A stretch of DNA of 64,000 nt from Acidobacteriota bacterium (GCA_021804965.1 JAJZGG010000002.1:1-64000), one strand, 5' to 3'; positions 49,428 to 59,530 are shown, counted from the stretch's first letter. Made by a program: numbers and translations. Notes: a model not told the origin generated them from the letters alone.

Positions 49428-50507
49428 ATGAGGATTGCGGGGACAAAAATGGCTTTTCCGCCCTACTACTTCCGTCAGGAGGAAGTGGTGGCCGCACTGA
49501 AAAGCTACTGGGACGAAGGGATGGAGAACCCTGCGGTGCTGGAGCGGCTGCACGGGCGCACCGGCGTGGACGGGCGATATTTCAGCCGTCCGCTGGATGC
49601 CTACAAGGAGCTGGATACCTGGGGCAAGACCAACGATGTGTGGATTGAGACAGCGGTCCAACTTGGCGAGGAAGCCATCGGCGGTCTGTTGCAGGAAACG
49701 GGCCTGAATCCGGAGAAGCTGGGCACGATCATCAGCGTGTCGGTGACGGGCGTTGCCTGCCCCACGGTGGAGGCGCGGCTGATCAACACCATGGGGCTGC
49801 CGGTGCATGTGAAGCGCACCCCGATCTTTGGATTGGGCTGTGTGGCAGGGGCTTCGGGGCTGGCGCGCGCGGCAGATTATGTGAAGGCGTATCCGGATCA
49901 GGCGGCAATCCTGCTGAGCGTGGAACTGTGCTCGCTGACCTGGCAGCGTGGCAACAGGAACATGCCCAATCTGATTGCCTCCGGCCTGTTTGGCGACGGC
50001 TGCGGCGTGGCACTGCTGGTGGGCGAGCAACTGGCGGCAGAGATGACCGGCGGCAATCCGGAAAGGCTGGGGCCGCGCGTGATGGACAGCCGTGCCACCT
50101 TCTATCCCAACAGTGAAGAGGTGATGGGCTGGGCCATCTCCGAGAAGGGATTTCAGATTGTGCTCTCCGCCGATGTGCCCACGGTGGTCAAGCAGCATCT
50201 GGGAGCGAATGTGGATGCCTTTCTGGCCACGCACGGGATGACCCGGGCCGGGATTGCCTCTTGGATCATGCATACCGGCGGTCCCAAGGTGCTGGACGCC
50301 AATGCCGAAGCGCTGGGATTGACGCGCGAGGATTTCCATCTGAGCTGGGAAGCGCTGCGACGCGCCGGCAATCTGTCGTCGGCCTCGGTGCTGATGGTGC
50401 TGGATGAGGTGATGCGCGCGCACCGGCCCAAGGCGGGATCGCGCAGCCTGCTGGTGGCCATGGGACCGGGATTCTGCTCGGAGATGCTGCTGCTGGAGTG
50501 GAGTTGA
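49428..50507 (+). CDS. Type III polyketide synthase (chalcone/stilbene synthase-like)
   Basis: Cys-His-Asn triad contexts: IFGLGCVAGASGLARAADY, SWIMHTGGPKVLDA, AGNLSSASVLMVLDEV; C-terminal GPGFCSEMLLLEW. Confidence 0.9.
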   Translation: MRIAGTKMAFPPYYFRQEEVVAALKSYWDEGMENPAVLERLHGRTGVDGRYFSRPLDAYKELDTWGKTNDVWIETAVQLGEEAIGGLLQETGLNPEKLGTIISVSVTGVACPTVEARLINTMGLPVHVKRTPIFGLGCVAGASGLARAADYVKAYPDQAAILLSVELCSLTWQRGNRNMPNLIASGLFGDGCGVALLVGEQLAAEMTGGNPERLGPRVMDSRATFYPNSEEVMGWAISEKGFQIVLSADVPTVVKQHLGANVDAFLATHGMTRAGIASWIMHTGGPKVLDANAEALGLTREDFHLSWEALRRAGNLSSASVLMVLDEVMRAHRPKAGSRSLLVAMGPGFCSEMLLLEWS

Positions 50508-51727
50508 AGCAGGCGATGCACAGCACGGATGCGCTGATTGTGGGGGGTGGGCCCGCGGGGCTGACGGCGGCTCTGGCTCTCCGGCAGTGCGGCATGGACG
50601 TGACGGTTGCCGATGCGCTGCACCCGCCGATCGACAAAGCCTGTGGGGAAGGATTGATGCCGGATGCGCTGGCGGAGTTGCGCCAGTTGGGCGTGGAGCT
50701 TTCACCGGAAGACGGCGGAGTCTTTGGAGGCATCCGGTTTGTGAGCCATGCGGACCAGACTGCCGGGGTTGAGGCTGCAGCCGAGGCGCGCTTTCCCCGC
50801 AGGAAGGACTGGCCCGGCAGGGAGGACTGTCTCGGCAGGGCGGACTGTCAGGATGCACTCGGCGTCAAGCGTCCCCTGCTGCATCAGCGATTGGAGCAGG
50901 CTGCGCGGCAGGCTGGAGTGCGGCTGCGATGGAAGACTCCGGTTCAGCTTTTGCCGCAGGGTTCGGTGCTGCTGGCTGGAGAGGAATGCCGCTACGGGCT
51001 GCTGGTGGGTGCCGATGGGCAAAGCTCGCGGGTGCGCCGTTGGGCGGGATTGGAATCCGGCCAGGTGCTGAGCCGGCGCTTTGGATTTCGTCAGCACTAT
51101 CGCGTGGAGCCGTGGAGCGATGTGGTTGAGGTGCACTGGGGGCAAAGCGGCCAGGCCTATGTGACCCCGGTGGGCGGCAATGAAGTCTGCGTTGCCACCG
51201 TGACGCACACTCCGCACAGCCGGGTGGATGCCCTGCTGGAGGAGCTTCCGTGGCTGCGAGAGAGGCTCACGCCGGGCAGGGAGTTGCTGCGTACGGATCG
51301 CGAACGAGGCGCACTGACCACAACCCGACGGCTCCGGCGAGTGGCGACCGGTCGCGTTGCCCTGCTTGGCGATGCTTCCGGGTCAGCCGATGCCATCACC
51401 GGGGAAGGCATGGCGATGGCCTTCCGACAGGCACTGCTGTTGGCGGAATCCGTGGAGAGACTCCCGATGAACGCAGCACTGGAGCGGTATAACCGGCACC
51501 ATCCGGAGATTCTTCGCCTGCCGCAGAGGATGGCACAGGTGATGCTGCTGATGGATCGTTGGCCGGCTCTGCGCCGACGCGCGATTCACGCGCTGGAGAC
51601 GGAGCCGCAGCTGTTTGCCCGGTTGCTGGGTGTCCATGTCGGTGCCGAATCCATGGGGCACTTTGTGGTGACGCGTGGGCCGCAATTTGCCTGGCGGCTG
51701 GCGGTTGCCCGCAGCCAGGCCGGATAA
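50498..51727 (+). CDS. FAD-dependent oxidoreductase/monooxygenase
   Basis: DALIVGGGPAGLTAALALRQCGMDVTVAD, RVALLGDASGSADAITGEGMAMAFRQA; overlaps the PKS gene by 10 bp. Confidence 0.92.
   Translation: MELKQAMHSTDALIVGGGPAGLTAALALRQCGMDVTVADALHPPIDKACGEGLMPDALAELRQLGVELSPEDGGVFGGIRFVSHADQTAGVEAAAEARFPRRKDWPGREDCLGRADCQDALGVKRPLLHQRLEQAARQAGVRLRWKTPVQLLPQGSVLLAGEECRYGLLVGADGQSSRVRRWAGLESGQVLSRRFGFRQHYRVEPWSDVVEVHWGQSGQAYVTPVGGNEVCVATVTHTPHSRVDALLEELPWLRERLTPGRELLRTDRERGALTTTRRLRRVATGRVALLGDASGSADAITGEGMAMAFRQALLLAESVERLPMNAALERYNRHHPEILRLPQRMAQVMLLMDRWPALRRRAIHALETEPQLFARLLGVHVGAESMGHFVVTRGPQFAWRLAVARSQAG
50797..50850. repeat. 18-bp in-frame degenerate tandem repeat, 3 units, in the FAD oxidoreductase
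   Basis: ccgcaggaaggactggcc / cggcagggaggactgtct / cggcagggcggactgtca. Confidence 0.85.
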
Positions 51728-51806
51728 GTCCAGGCCGGACAAGTCCAGACCGGATAAGCCCGGGCCGGATGTGCCCAGGCCCTATCAGCGCAGGCCGGTT
51801 GAGCAA
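51717..51806. repeat. 15-bp tandem repeat, 6 units, containing the FAD oxidoreductase stop codon
   Basis: aggccggataagtcc, aggccggacaagtcc, agaccggataagccc, gggccggatgtgccc, aggccctatcagcgc, aggccggttgagcaa. Confidence 0.88.
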
Positions 51807-51822
51807 TTGATCGAATGCCCGA

Positions 51823-53310
51823 CTACCGGCGGCCTGCATGCAGGCTTGCCAGCGCAGGGTAAAGCCTGCGCCAGTGAGCATAGCCCTCCCGGTAGGCTGC
51901 CACCGATTCCGCGTCGGGGAGGATGCGTTCCGCGACGGTAATGGCTGCCGCACAGGCATCGTCCAGCGAGGACCAGTGCCCGGCACCCACGCCAGCCATC
52001 AGGGCTGATCCGAAGGCGCCACCTTCCTCGGCGGTGAGGATCTCCACGGGCTGACCGTATACGCCAGCCTGAATCCTGCGCCAGAGCGGACCTCTGGCGC
52101 CTCCGCCACCCAGCCGGATGGCCGAGACGGGGATACCCAGCTCGGCGAAGAGCGTGAAGGAGTCTCCCAGAGAGTAGGCAACCCCCTCCAGCACTGCCCG
52201 CGTGAAGTGGGCAGCGGTGTGGCTGGAGTGAATTCCGGCAAAGGCAGCGCGGACCTCCGGATCAAGATGCGGCGTACGCTCCCCGAGCAGGTAGGGAGCC
52301 CACATCAGCCCGTCACTGCCGGCGGCAATGGCACTGGCCGCAGCGGTGAGTGCATCGTAATCCTGGCCGGCAAAGAAGGTTTCCCGCAGCCAGCGAAGGC
52401 TGAGTCCAGCCGATTGCGTGACACCCATGACATGCCAACGGCCGGGAACGGCGTGGCAGAAGGTGTGCAGACGGCCCTTGGGATCACGAATCGGACTGGC
52501 TGTGGCCGCAAAGACCACGCCCGAGGTCCCGATGGTGGCCGAGACGGAGCCGGGAGCCAGAATGCCCATGCCCACGGCGCCTGCACCCTGATCTCCGGCG
52601 CCAGCCACAACGGGTGTTCCGGCGGTGAGTCCGGTGACGGTCGCCGCATCGGGGCTGATGGTGGCGCATACATCGGTGGATTCGTACACGGGCGGCAGCC
52701 ATGCCATGGGAATGCCGGCGGCTGCAGCCACCTCAGCGGACCAGCGCCGGTGTGTCACATCGAGCAGAAGCGTCCCGCTAGCCTCCTGCACATCGATGGC
52801 ATAGCTGCCCGTCAGACGGAAGCGGACATAATCCTTGGGGCAGAGAATGTGCGCGGTCTGGGCAAAGATCTCCGGTTCGTGGGTTTTGACCCAGAGCAGC
52901 TTGGTGAGGGTGAAGTTGGGCAGGGCAGGATTGCAGGTGAGCTCGATCAGCCGCTCGTAGCCGATCTGTTCATGGAGCCAGTCGCACTCCGGCTGGGTGC
53001 GGGTATCGCACCAGATGAGCGAGGGTCGAAGGACATTGCCGGCCGCATCCAGAAGCACGGCACCGTGCATTTGTCCGGTGAGTCCAATGCCTCCGATCGG
53101 CTGGACCGGAGTGGGAGCAGCCGCAAGGGTGGCGCGGATGGCTTCGACGGCGGCCCGCCACCAGTCCTCGGGGTCCTGCTCGGCCCATCCTGGCTGTGGC
53201 GTGCGAAACGGCGCATGTTCTGCCGAGGCGGAACTCACAATGGCGCCGTCTTCATTGACCAGCACGGCCCGTGTGCCGCCGGTGCCAATATCCATGCCAA
53301 GAAACCACAT
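51823..53310 (-). CDS. xylB: Xylulokinase
   Basis: MWFLGMDIGTGGTRAVLV, GIGLTGQMHGAVLLD, SLIWCDTRTQPECDW, RLGGGGARGPLWRRIQAGVYGQPVE. Confidence 0.95.
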   Translation of the reverse strand: MWFLGMDIGTGGTRAVLVNEDGAIVSSASAEHAPFRTPQPGWAEQDPEDWWRAAVEAIRATLAAAPTPVQPIGGIGLTGQMHGAVLLDAAGNVLRPSLIWCDTRTQPECDWLHEQIGYERLIELTCNPALPNFTLTKLLWVKTHEPEIFAQTAHILCPKDYVRFRLTGSYAIDVQEASGTLLLDVTHRRWSAEVAAAAGIPMAWLPPVYESTDVCATISPDAATVTGLTAGTPVVAGAGDQGAGAVGMGILAPGSVSATIGTSGVVFAATASPIRDPKGRLHTFCHAVPGRWHVMGVTQSAGLSLRWLRETFFAGQDYDALTAAASAIAAGSDGLMWAPYLLGERTPHLDPEVRAAFAGIHSSHTAAHFTRAVLEGVAYSLGDSFTLFAELGIPVSAIRLGGGGARGPLWRRIQAGVYGQPVEILTAEEGGAFGSALMAGVGAGHWSSLDDACAAAITVAERILPDAESVAAYREGYAHWRRLYPALASLHAGRR

Positions 53311-53493
53311 TGCTCACCTCAAAGGGAAACGGGATATAAATCGGTTTTCTGTGCGAAAAATTCCGATGCAGAGTGAGGATAGCAGTCGGGGCGGTGCAGG
53401 GCAAGGATTCGGTGGATCAAAAAAACTTTGCGGACAGTGGGGTGAGCACTGTCCGCATGGGTTGCAACGGTGTGTTGCCGTCGAGCGCGTCCG

Positions 53494-54444
53494 TCAATCC
53501 ATTGGACTGCCGTTGGGATGGTAGACGAAGACCTGCTCCGGGGCAGTGGCTTTTGCGTCCTTCACATCCAGATGGAAGTGCATGGAGAGCATGGAGTCCT
53601 TGCCACTGTAAGGGGCCTTGACGGTCATCTCATACTGGTTGCGGAGCCGCTGGTTCAGGTCGTTGAGAAATGGCTCGAAGGAAACCGGATTTCCGAAGCC
53701 CTGCCAGTAGGAGTATCCGCCGGTTGCACTGGAGACTTCCATGAGGAGATTCTGGCCGCCATTGCCCACATAGGAGCTGCTGCCGGGATTGCCGCGTCCG
53801 TGCCAGTAGAGGGTGTAGACCACAAGTCGCGCCCGTGTTGCGTCTTGAATCGCGGTCTGCACGTAGGGATCCTCCGGATCAAAGCGCCGCTCGTAGTTAT
53901 CGATTCCGTCGGTGATCATGAGCACTTCGCGCTGCGCCTTCATGTCCGACGAAGGCCAGTGCTTGGCAAGCTCCGAAAGGCAGAAATAGGGGCTGCCATT
54001 CGAGTATGCCGGTCCACTGGTGATGCGCAGGCTCTTCATGACGGCATCCCGGTTATGGGTCAGCGGCGTGGCCATCTGGACGGAGCCGTAGTTCATGTAG
54101 CCGAGGGCAACACGAGCATTGGGCGGAAGATTGCGCACGAAGTGTCGGATGTCACCAAATTGAATGGCCAGGCTGGCTCGCGCGGTGTTGTCAATCAGGA
54201 TCACGAACTCGATACGCGCATCGGGAGATTGCGAAGCGACCAGCGAGGCAACCTGCGCGGGCTTTCCGTCCACGGAGACTTTGATGTCGGACGGAGAAAC
54301 TGCGGGAGCAGGCGACTTGTCTTGCTTGGACAGCACAGTAATGATTGCCCGGCCTTCGGTGCTGTTCGTGTCCTGAGCCTGAACGGCGGTGCCTGCAGCC
54401 AAAGCCAAGGCAAGCATGGGTAGAAACAGATGTTTGGCGTTCAT
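53494..54444 (-). CDS. VWA domain protein (VWFA-related acidobacterial type), secreted
   Basis: Signal peptide; IEFVILIDNTARASLAIQFGDIRHFV, REVLMITDGIDNYERRFDPEDPYVQ. Confidence 0.88.
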   Translation of the reverse strand: MNAKHLFLPMLALALAAGTAVQAQDTNSTEGRAIITVLSKQDKSPAPAVSPSDIKVSVDGKPAQVASLVASQSPDARIEFVILIDNTARASLAIQFGDIRHFVRNLPPNARVALGYMNYGSVQMATPLTHNRDAVMKSLRITSGPAYSNGSPYFCLSELAKHWPSSDMKAQREVLMITDGIDNYERRFDPEDPYVQTAIQDATRARLVVYTLYWHGRGNPGSSSYVGNGGQNLLMEVSSATGGYSYWQGFGNPVSFEPFLNDLNQRLRNQYEMTVKAPYSGKDSMLSMHFHLDVKDAKATAPEQVFVYHPNGSPMD

Positions 54445-54811
54445 GGTCTTGCTTCCTTTCTGCGATACATCGGCCGGATCGGGTGTGACCCATGCTTCAA
54501 AGCCGGAATCCGGATGATCCGGAATGGGATGAGTCTTACACCGTTGGCCGACAGGTGCATCCTGCGTCCCACCATGGACGCTTCCATGGAGTAAGACGCG
54601 CCCTGCATGGGATTGAACCCGGATTTTCCAAAAAAGTCTTCATGCAGTGAAACTCTAGCATTAATTGCGCGATTTCTGTGCTTTGCCGCAGGGGCAAGGG
54701 AAGGTTTTTGAGCAGGAGTGTGACCTTGGACACAGGCTCACCGTACGGTTGTGGGTGGATGATACAAGGAGGGTGGAGATTGCATCCAACCAAATGGATG
54801 GAGGGAATGGA

Positions 54812-55801
54812 ATGAGCGATCTGGCAACGCTTGCCGAGTCAGTTACGGTGGACCCGCTGGTGGAGCATCCGCAGGACTATCATGTGTTTCACAAATTTCT
54901 GGATCGTTGCCGCGAGATTCCCGCGCTGACGACGGCGGTCTGCTGGCCACTGTCGGAGGTGGCATTGAGTGGCGCTCTGGAGGCTGCCGAGGCAGGACTG
55001 ATCCAGCCAATCCTGGTTGGCGACGGAGCGGAGATGCGCAGACTGGCCGCAAGGATGGGGGTCAGCGTTGCGGGACTGCCCGTGCTGGAAGCCGCCACGG
55101 AGGCAGCGGCAGCGCAGGCCAGCGTGGATCTGTGCCGCAGCGGCAAGGCGCAGGCAATGATGAAGGGCAGCCTGCACACCGACGAGTTGATGCGCGTGGC
55201 CATGGCGCGCGATACGGGGCTGCGGACCAGCAAGCGGATCAGCCATGTATTCGTGATGGATACGCCGGCCTATGATCGCACGCTGCTCATCACCGATGCG
55301 GCGATCAACATTGAGCCGGAGCTGGAGGACAAGATCCATATTGTGCAGAATGCGATTGACCTTGCGCATGCGCTGGGGATTCCCGAGCCCAAGGTCGCGT
55401 TGCTCTCTGCCGTGGAGACGGTGAACCCCAAGATTGCTTCCACACTGGATGCGGCAGCCTTGTGCAAAATGGCCGATCGCAAGCAGATTGTGGGTGCGGT
55501 GCTGGATGGCCCACTGGCGTTTGATACGGCGGTGAGCGAAAAGGCAGCGGAGATCAAGGGGTTGAAGTCACCGGTTGCCGGCAAGGCCGATATTCTCGTT
55601 GTTCCGGACCTGGAATCCGGGAATATGCTGGCCAAGCAGCTCGAGTATCTGGGCGGTGCGCAGCTGGCCGGCATCGTGCTTGGAGCCCGTGTTCCGGTGA
55701 TCCTGACCAGCCGCGCCGATTCTGCAGCAACGCGACTGACTTCCTGTGCCGTGGCAGCGCTGCTGGAGCAGGCGCAGAAGGCTGTGCAAAGCCAGAATTA
55801 A
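54812..55801 (+). CDS. pta: Phosphate acetyl/butyryltransferase
   Basis: KAQAMMKGSLHTDELMRVA, RISHVFVMDTPAYDRTLLITDAAINIEP, KVALLSAVETVNPKIASTLDAAALCKM. Confidence 0.9.
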   Translation: MSDLATLAESVTVDPLVEHPQDYHVFHKFLDRCREIPALTTAVCWPLSEVALSGALEAAEAGLIQPILVGDGAEMRRLAARMGVSVAGLPVLEAATEAAAAQASVDLCRSGKAQAMMKGSLHTDELMRVAMARDTGLRTSKRISHVFVMDTPAYDRTLLITDAAINIEPELEDKIHIVQNAIDLAHALGIPEPKVALLSAVETVNPKIASTLDAAALCKMADRKQIVGAVLDGPLAFDTAVSEKAAEIKGLKSPVAGKADILVVPDLESGNMLAKQLEYLGGAQLAGIVLGARVPVILTSRADSAATRLTSCAVAALLEQAQKAVQSQN

Positions 55802-55869
55802 CGCGGAATCCCTGCTCCGTTGCCATGGATGCCTGGCATCGATTGCCCGGGGAGCTTATCCAGATGGAA

Positions 55870-55911
55870 ATGCCGGCCTGCGGCAAGGTGTCCGCAGGCC
55901 GGCATGTTTTT
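55870..55911 (+). terminator. Intrinsic terminator after pta
   Basis: 14-bp stem atgccggcctgcgg/ccgcaggccggcat, 8-nt loop, then gttttt. Confidence 0.9.
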
Positions 55912-55919
55912 GTCTAGGA

Positions 55920-58493
55920 TTACTTCGCGCTGATCGCCGAGACGGAGGCCTCCAGTGGAGTGGACTCCGAGGAGTCTCCCACGTGGAGCAGGAACTTTGC
56001 CGCATCCATCTTCCAGGCGTGAGTCGTGACATCCCAGTAGGAGAATGCACGACGGTTCAGCGTGAGCGAGACGTGCTGCGTTGCTCCGGGAGCCAGGCGC
56101 ACCTTGAGGAAGCCCTTGAGTTCGCGCTCCGGCCTTTCGACAGGGGCATGGGGCTCGGAGACGTAGAGTTGCGCCACATCCGCCCCGGCCATCTTGCCCG
56201 TGTTGGTGACATCAAAGCTGACGGTGACATCCTCACCCATGCGGAAGGTGGGCTTGACCTGCAGATGCGAAAAGGCAAAGGTCGTGTAGCTGAGTCCGTA
56301 TCCAAACGGGTACAGGGCATGGCGTCCGGTGGTGGTCCAGTAGCGATAGCCCACCATCAGCTTTTCGTTGTAATGCACGTGCTGCAGACCGTCTGCTTCC
56401 CGCTTGGAGTAGTAGTTGGGATACGTGGGATCTTCCTCAAACGTGCGGTCAAAGGTGACTGGAAGCTTGCCTTCGGGATTGATTTTGCCCAGCAGTGCTT
56501 GCGCAATGGCCGTGCCACCCTCCTGCCCGGCGTAGTAGGTTTGCAGGAATGCCGGGACCGAACTGAGCCAGCTGCGCGTATCCACCGCACCACCGGCTGT
56601 CAGCACCACGGCAGTCCTGGGATTGCTGGCAGCGACTGCGTGGATCAGCGCATCCTGCCCCCAGGGAAGCGCGAAGCTGCGGTCATAGCCTTCGCTTTCT
56701 GTCACGTCGTTGAAGCCGACGGAAAGCACAACCGCATCGGCATGGGCCGCCAGGCGGAGCGTGTCGGCTGGAATGAGGCTGGCAATGGCACGCAGCCCCA
56801 GGGCAAGCCGTACGCCGGGAGCGCGCGGAATGTAATTCGCCACAATGTGGATCGGCGTTCCGGCGGTGAGGTGGAGGGTGGTGGAAAGCGGATACTGCCC
56901 TTCGCGGTGCGGCTGTTCCAGCGCCTGCCTGCCATCCACTGTCACCGTGTAGGAATCCTCACCGGATGCGCCGGCCAGGAGCAGATAGTCCCCGCTTGTG
57001 CTCGGGGTGTAGGTGGCAGAGTAGCGAAGTCCGTGCGGATGAGGATCGACCACATCCCACATGGCCGGCTTCAGGTCATCGACGAGCGTCTGATGCGTGG
57101 TGGAGGATGGCGCTCCGGTGAAGGTGTGATTGTCAAAGTGCTCCACGGTGACCGGCGCGTCAAAGTGCGTGGAATCGAAGATCTCATGTTCGCTGGGAAG
57201 GCCGCGAGCGTAGAGAACATGGATCCCTTCCTTGTCGGCGAGGTTGGCCAGCCCGGTCAGAATGCTGACGGGATCAAAAGCCGTAGCCTGCGATGAGCCG
57301 CCACCGCCTGGTACCGCAGGATAGGCGTCGGGACCGATGACGGCAATGGTCTTCACACTCGAAGGTTCAAGCGGCAGGAAGTGGTGCTCGTTTTTGAGCA
57401 GGGTCAGGCTTTCCTGCGCGCCCTGGAGCGCGATGGCGCGGTCGGCCACGGAGTAAAGCGGAAGGGAATCCACCTGCTGCGCGCGTGCGTTGGGACCAAT
57501 CCAGCCATAGCGCAGCGCAACGCGGAAGAGACGCATGAGCTTGTCATCGAGGGTGGATTCACTCACCTTGCCCGAGCGCACGGCCGGCAGCAGGGTCTGC
57601 TCGTTCATGAACTTGGCCGATGGCATCTCCAGGTCCAGTCCGTTATTGGCTGCGGCAACGCCATCATAGGTCGCATCCCAGTCCGACATCAGCAGCCCTT
57701 GAAAGCCCCACTCCTGCTTCAGCAGGCGGATATTCAGGTCGTGGTTCTGGGTTGCGTGCACGCCATGGAGCATATTGTAGGAGTCCATGACGGCAGTGAC
57801 ATGAGCTGTTTTGACAGCAGCTTCAAAGGGCGGCAGATAGAGCTCGCGGAAGGTGCGCTCATCGATGTCGGAGCTGACGTTATGGCGGTCATATTCCTGA
57901 TTGTTGCCGGCAAAGTGCTTGACCGTGGCACTGACTCCCTGCGACTGCACTCCCTCGATATAGGAAACCGCCATCTGGGCATTGAGATAGGGATCTTCCG
58001 AGAGATATTCAAAGTTGCGTCCGTTGACCGGAGTGCGCGAGATGTTGACGCCGGGAGCGAGCAGGAAATCCACCCCGCGGGCGCGGGCATCCCGGCCCAA
58101 TCCTTCGCCAACGTTTCGGGCAACTGTCGGATCCCACGTTGCCGCCAGAGCTGCTCCTCCGGCATAGGCCGTGGTCGGCCCCCAGGATCGGACGCCCATC
58201 GGACCATCGGACATCTTCAGGCGCGGAAGATCAATGGATGGCATGGCCTGCGTGAACATGTTGTCCACGCCGCCGAGCAGGTGGATCTTCTGCTCCAGAG
58301 TGAGCTTGCTGACCATGGTTCGGGCCTGCTGCTCGAAGGCAGGAGAATCCGGTGCCGGACCCCAGGTGGCTGTGGGGGCCTGGGCATGAGCCGTTGCCAG
58401 GCAGAGCAGGACTCCGGTGGTGATTGCGGCAGCGAAACGCGTTGCGTGCAGGGTGCTGCCAAGTGGGAAGCGAGGACGAAGCATGATTTTCAT
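55920..58493 (-). CDS. Glycoside hydrolase family 3 beta-glucosidase with PA14-like insertion, secreted
   Basis: KMSDGPMGVRSWG, VKHFAGNNQEYDRHNVSSDIDERTFRELYLPPFE, GLLMSDWDATYDG nucleophile motif, fibronectin III-like C-terminus. Confidence 0.96.
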   Translation of the reverse strand: MKIMLRPRFPLGSTLHATRFAAAITTGVLLCLATAHAQAPTATWGPAPDSPAFEQQARTMVSKLTLEQKIHLLGGVDNMFTQAMPSIDLPRLKMSDGPMGVRSWGPTTAYAGGAALAATWDPTVARNVGEGLGRDARARGVDFLLAPGVNISRTPVNGRNFEYLSEDPYLNAQMAVSYIEGVQSQGVSATVKHFAGNNQEYDRHNVSSDIDERTFRELYLPPFEAAVKTAHVTAVMDSYNMLHGVHATQNHDLNIRLLKQEWGFQGLLMSDWDATYDGVAAANNGLDLEMPSAKFMNEQTLLPAVRSGKVSESTLDDKLMRLFRVALRYGWIGPNARAQQVDSLPLYSVADRAIALQGAQESLTLLKNEHHFLPLEPSSVKTIAVIGPDAYPAVPGGGGSSQATAFDPVSILTGLANLADKEGIHVLYARGLPSEHEIFDSTHFDAPVTVEHFDNHTFTGAPSSTTHQTLVDDLKPAMWDVVDPHPHGLRYSATYTPSTSGDYLLLAGASGEDSYTVTVDGRQALEQPHREGQYPLSTTLHLTAGTPIHIVANYIPRAPGVRLALGLRAIASLIPADTLRLAAHADAVVLSVGFNDVTESEGYDRSFALPWGQDALIHAVAASNPRTAVVLTAGGAVDTRSWLSSVPAFLQTYYAGQEGGTAIAQALLGKINPEGKLPVTFDRTFEEDPTYPNYYSKREADGLQHVHYNEKLMVGYRYWTTTGRHALYPFGYGLSYTTFAFSHLQVKPTFRMGEDVTVSFDVTNTGKMAGADVAQLYVSEPHAPVERPERELKGFLKVRLAPGATQHVSLTLNRRAFSYWDVTTHAWKMDAAKFLLHVGDSSESTPLEASVSAISAK

Positions 58494-58692
58494 GGCGTGT
58501 GCAGAGTACACGCGGCAGATGTGGAATGGCAAGGGGGAAACAAACGATTGTTATTTGGCATGCCGAATGCAAGCCACCTGGGACGTACTGGGAAACATGA
58601 CAGAAATGTCTCTATTTGCTAAGGAAAAATCGCAGTATACTTACGCTTGCCTGTGGGATATGTCACTTTCCCGTGTGTTCGAGGTCACGACG

Positions 58693-59412
58693 ATGATGAC
58701 ACCATTCAAGCAAATACACTCCCATCCCGATGATTGTGTGCATTGTGAACATCGGCACTTGCGCCTGTTCTGCAATCTGCCGCAGGAGGCATTGGAAGAG
58801 TTTGACCGAATTGGTGTGCTGGTCAGTCATGCTCCCGGAGCCAAGCTGTTTGCCGAAGGGGATGTGGCGCGCAACGTCTTCGTTCTGTGCAGTGGACAGG
58901 TGAAACTTTCCACGACCTCCCGCGATGGGCGCACGATGATCCTGAAGATTGCCGTTGCCGGTGATCTGCTGGGATTGAATGCTGCGCTTGCGGATACACC
59001 GCATGAGGTGACTGCGGAGACGATCGAGCCGTGCACGATCAAAACCGTTCGCCGGGAGCAGTTTGTGGACCTGTTGCAGAGCCATGGGACAGCCAGCATG
59101 AAGGCGGCGCAGTCCCTCTCGCTCGAATATGGAGCCGTCTTTCGCGATGCCCGGCGGCTGGCTCTGTCGACCACGGCAGGGGGAAGATTGGCGCAGTTGT
59201 TGCTGGAGTGGGCGCGGGCCTCACGCTGCGGCGAAAGCGAGATGAAGTTCACTATGGCGCTGACGCATGAAGAGATTGCGAACATGGCCGGGACCTCCCG
59301 CGAGACCGTGACGCGATTGCTGAATCAGTTCCGCCGCCAGCAGTGGATTCGCATCCACGGATCGCGGGTGACCATCCTGAATGAAGCGGAACTGGACAAG
59401 CTGACGGCCTGA
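58693..59412 (+). CDS. Crp/Fnr family regulator, FNR-like with Cys cluster
   Basis: DDCVHCEHRHLRLFC N-terminal Cys; cNMP domain; HTH THEEIANMAGTSRETVTRLLNQFRRQQWI; alternative ATG at 58660. Confidence 0.9.
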   Translation: MMTPFKQIHSHPDDCVHCEHRHLRLFCNLPQEALEEFDRIGVLVSHAPGAKLFAEGDVARNVFVLCSGQVKLSTTSRDGRTMILKIAVAGDLLGLNAALADTPHEVTAETIEPCTIKTVRREQFVDLLQSHGTASMKAAQSLSLEYGAVFRDARRLALSTTAGGRLAQLLLEWARASRCGESEMKFTMALTHEEIANMAGTSRETVTRLLNQFRRQQWIRIHGSRVTILNEAELDKLTA

Positions 59413-59530
59413 GTTGTTTCAGTCCTGTACGCGGCGGTCCTGCTGTTCAAGAGTCCCGGAATATGGGCGATGAACAGGGTACGGCAGGTTGTGGTCCACC
59501 GGACGACAACCTGCTGCGAGGCCAATCAGC

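Noticed and set aside
54609-54620. T-loop-like gggattgaaccc (minus strand GGGTTCAATCCC) suggesting a tRNA end
   Set aside because: No matching acceptor, D or anticodon arms within tRNA distance; a nearby CTGCATG/CATGCAG pairing is only about 45 nt apart.
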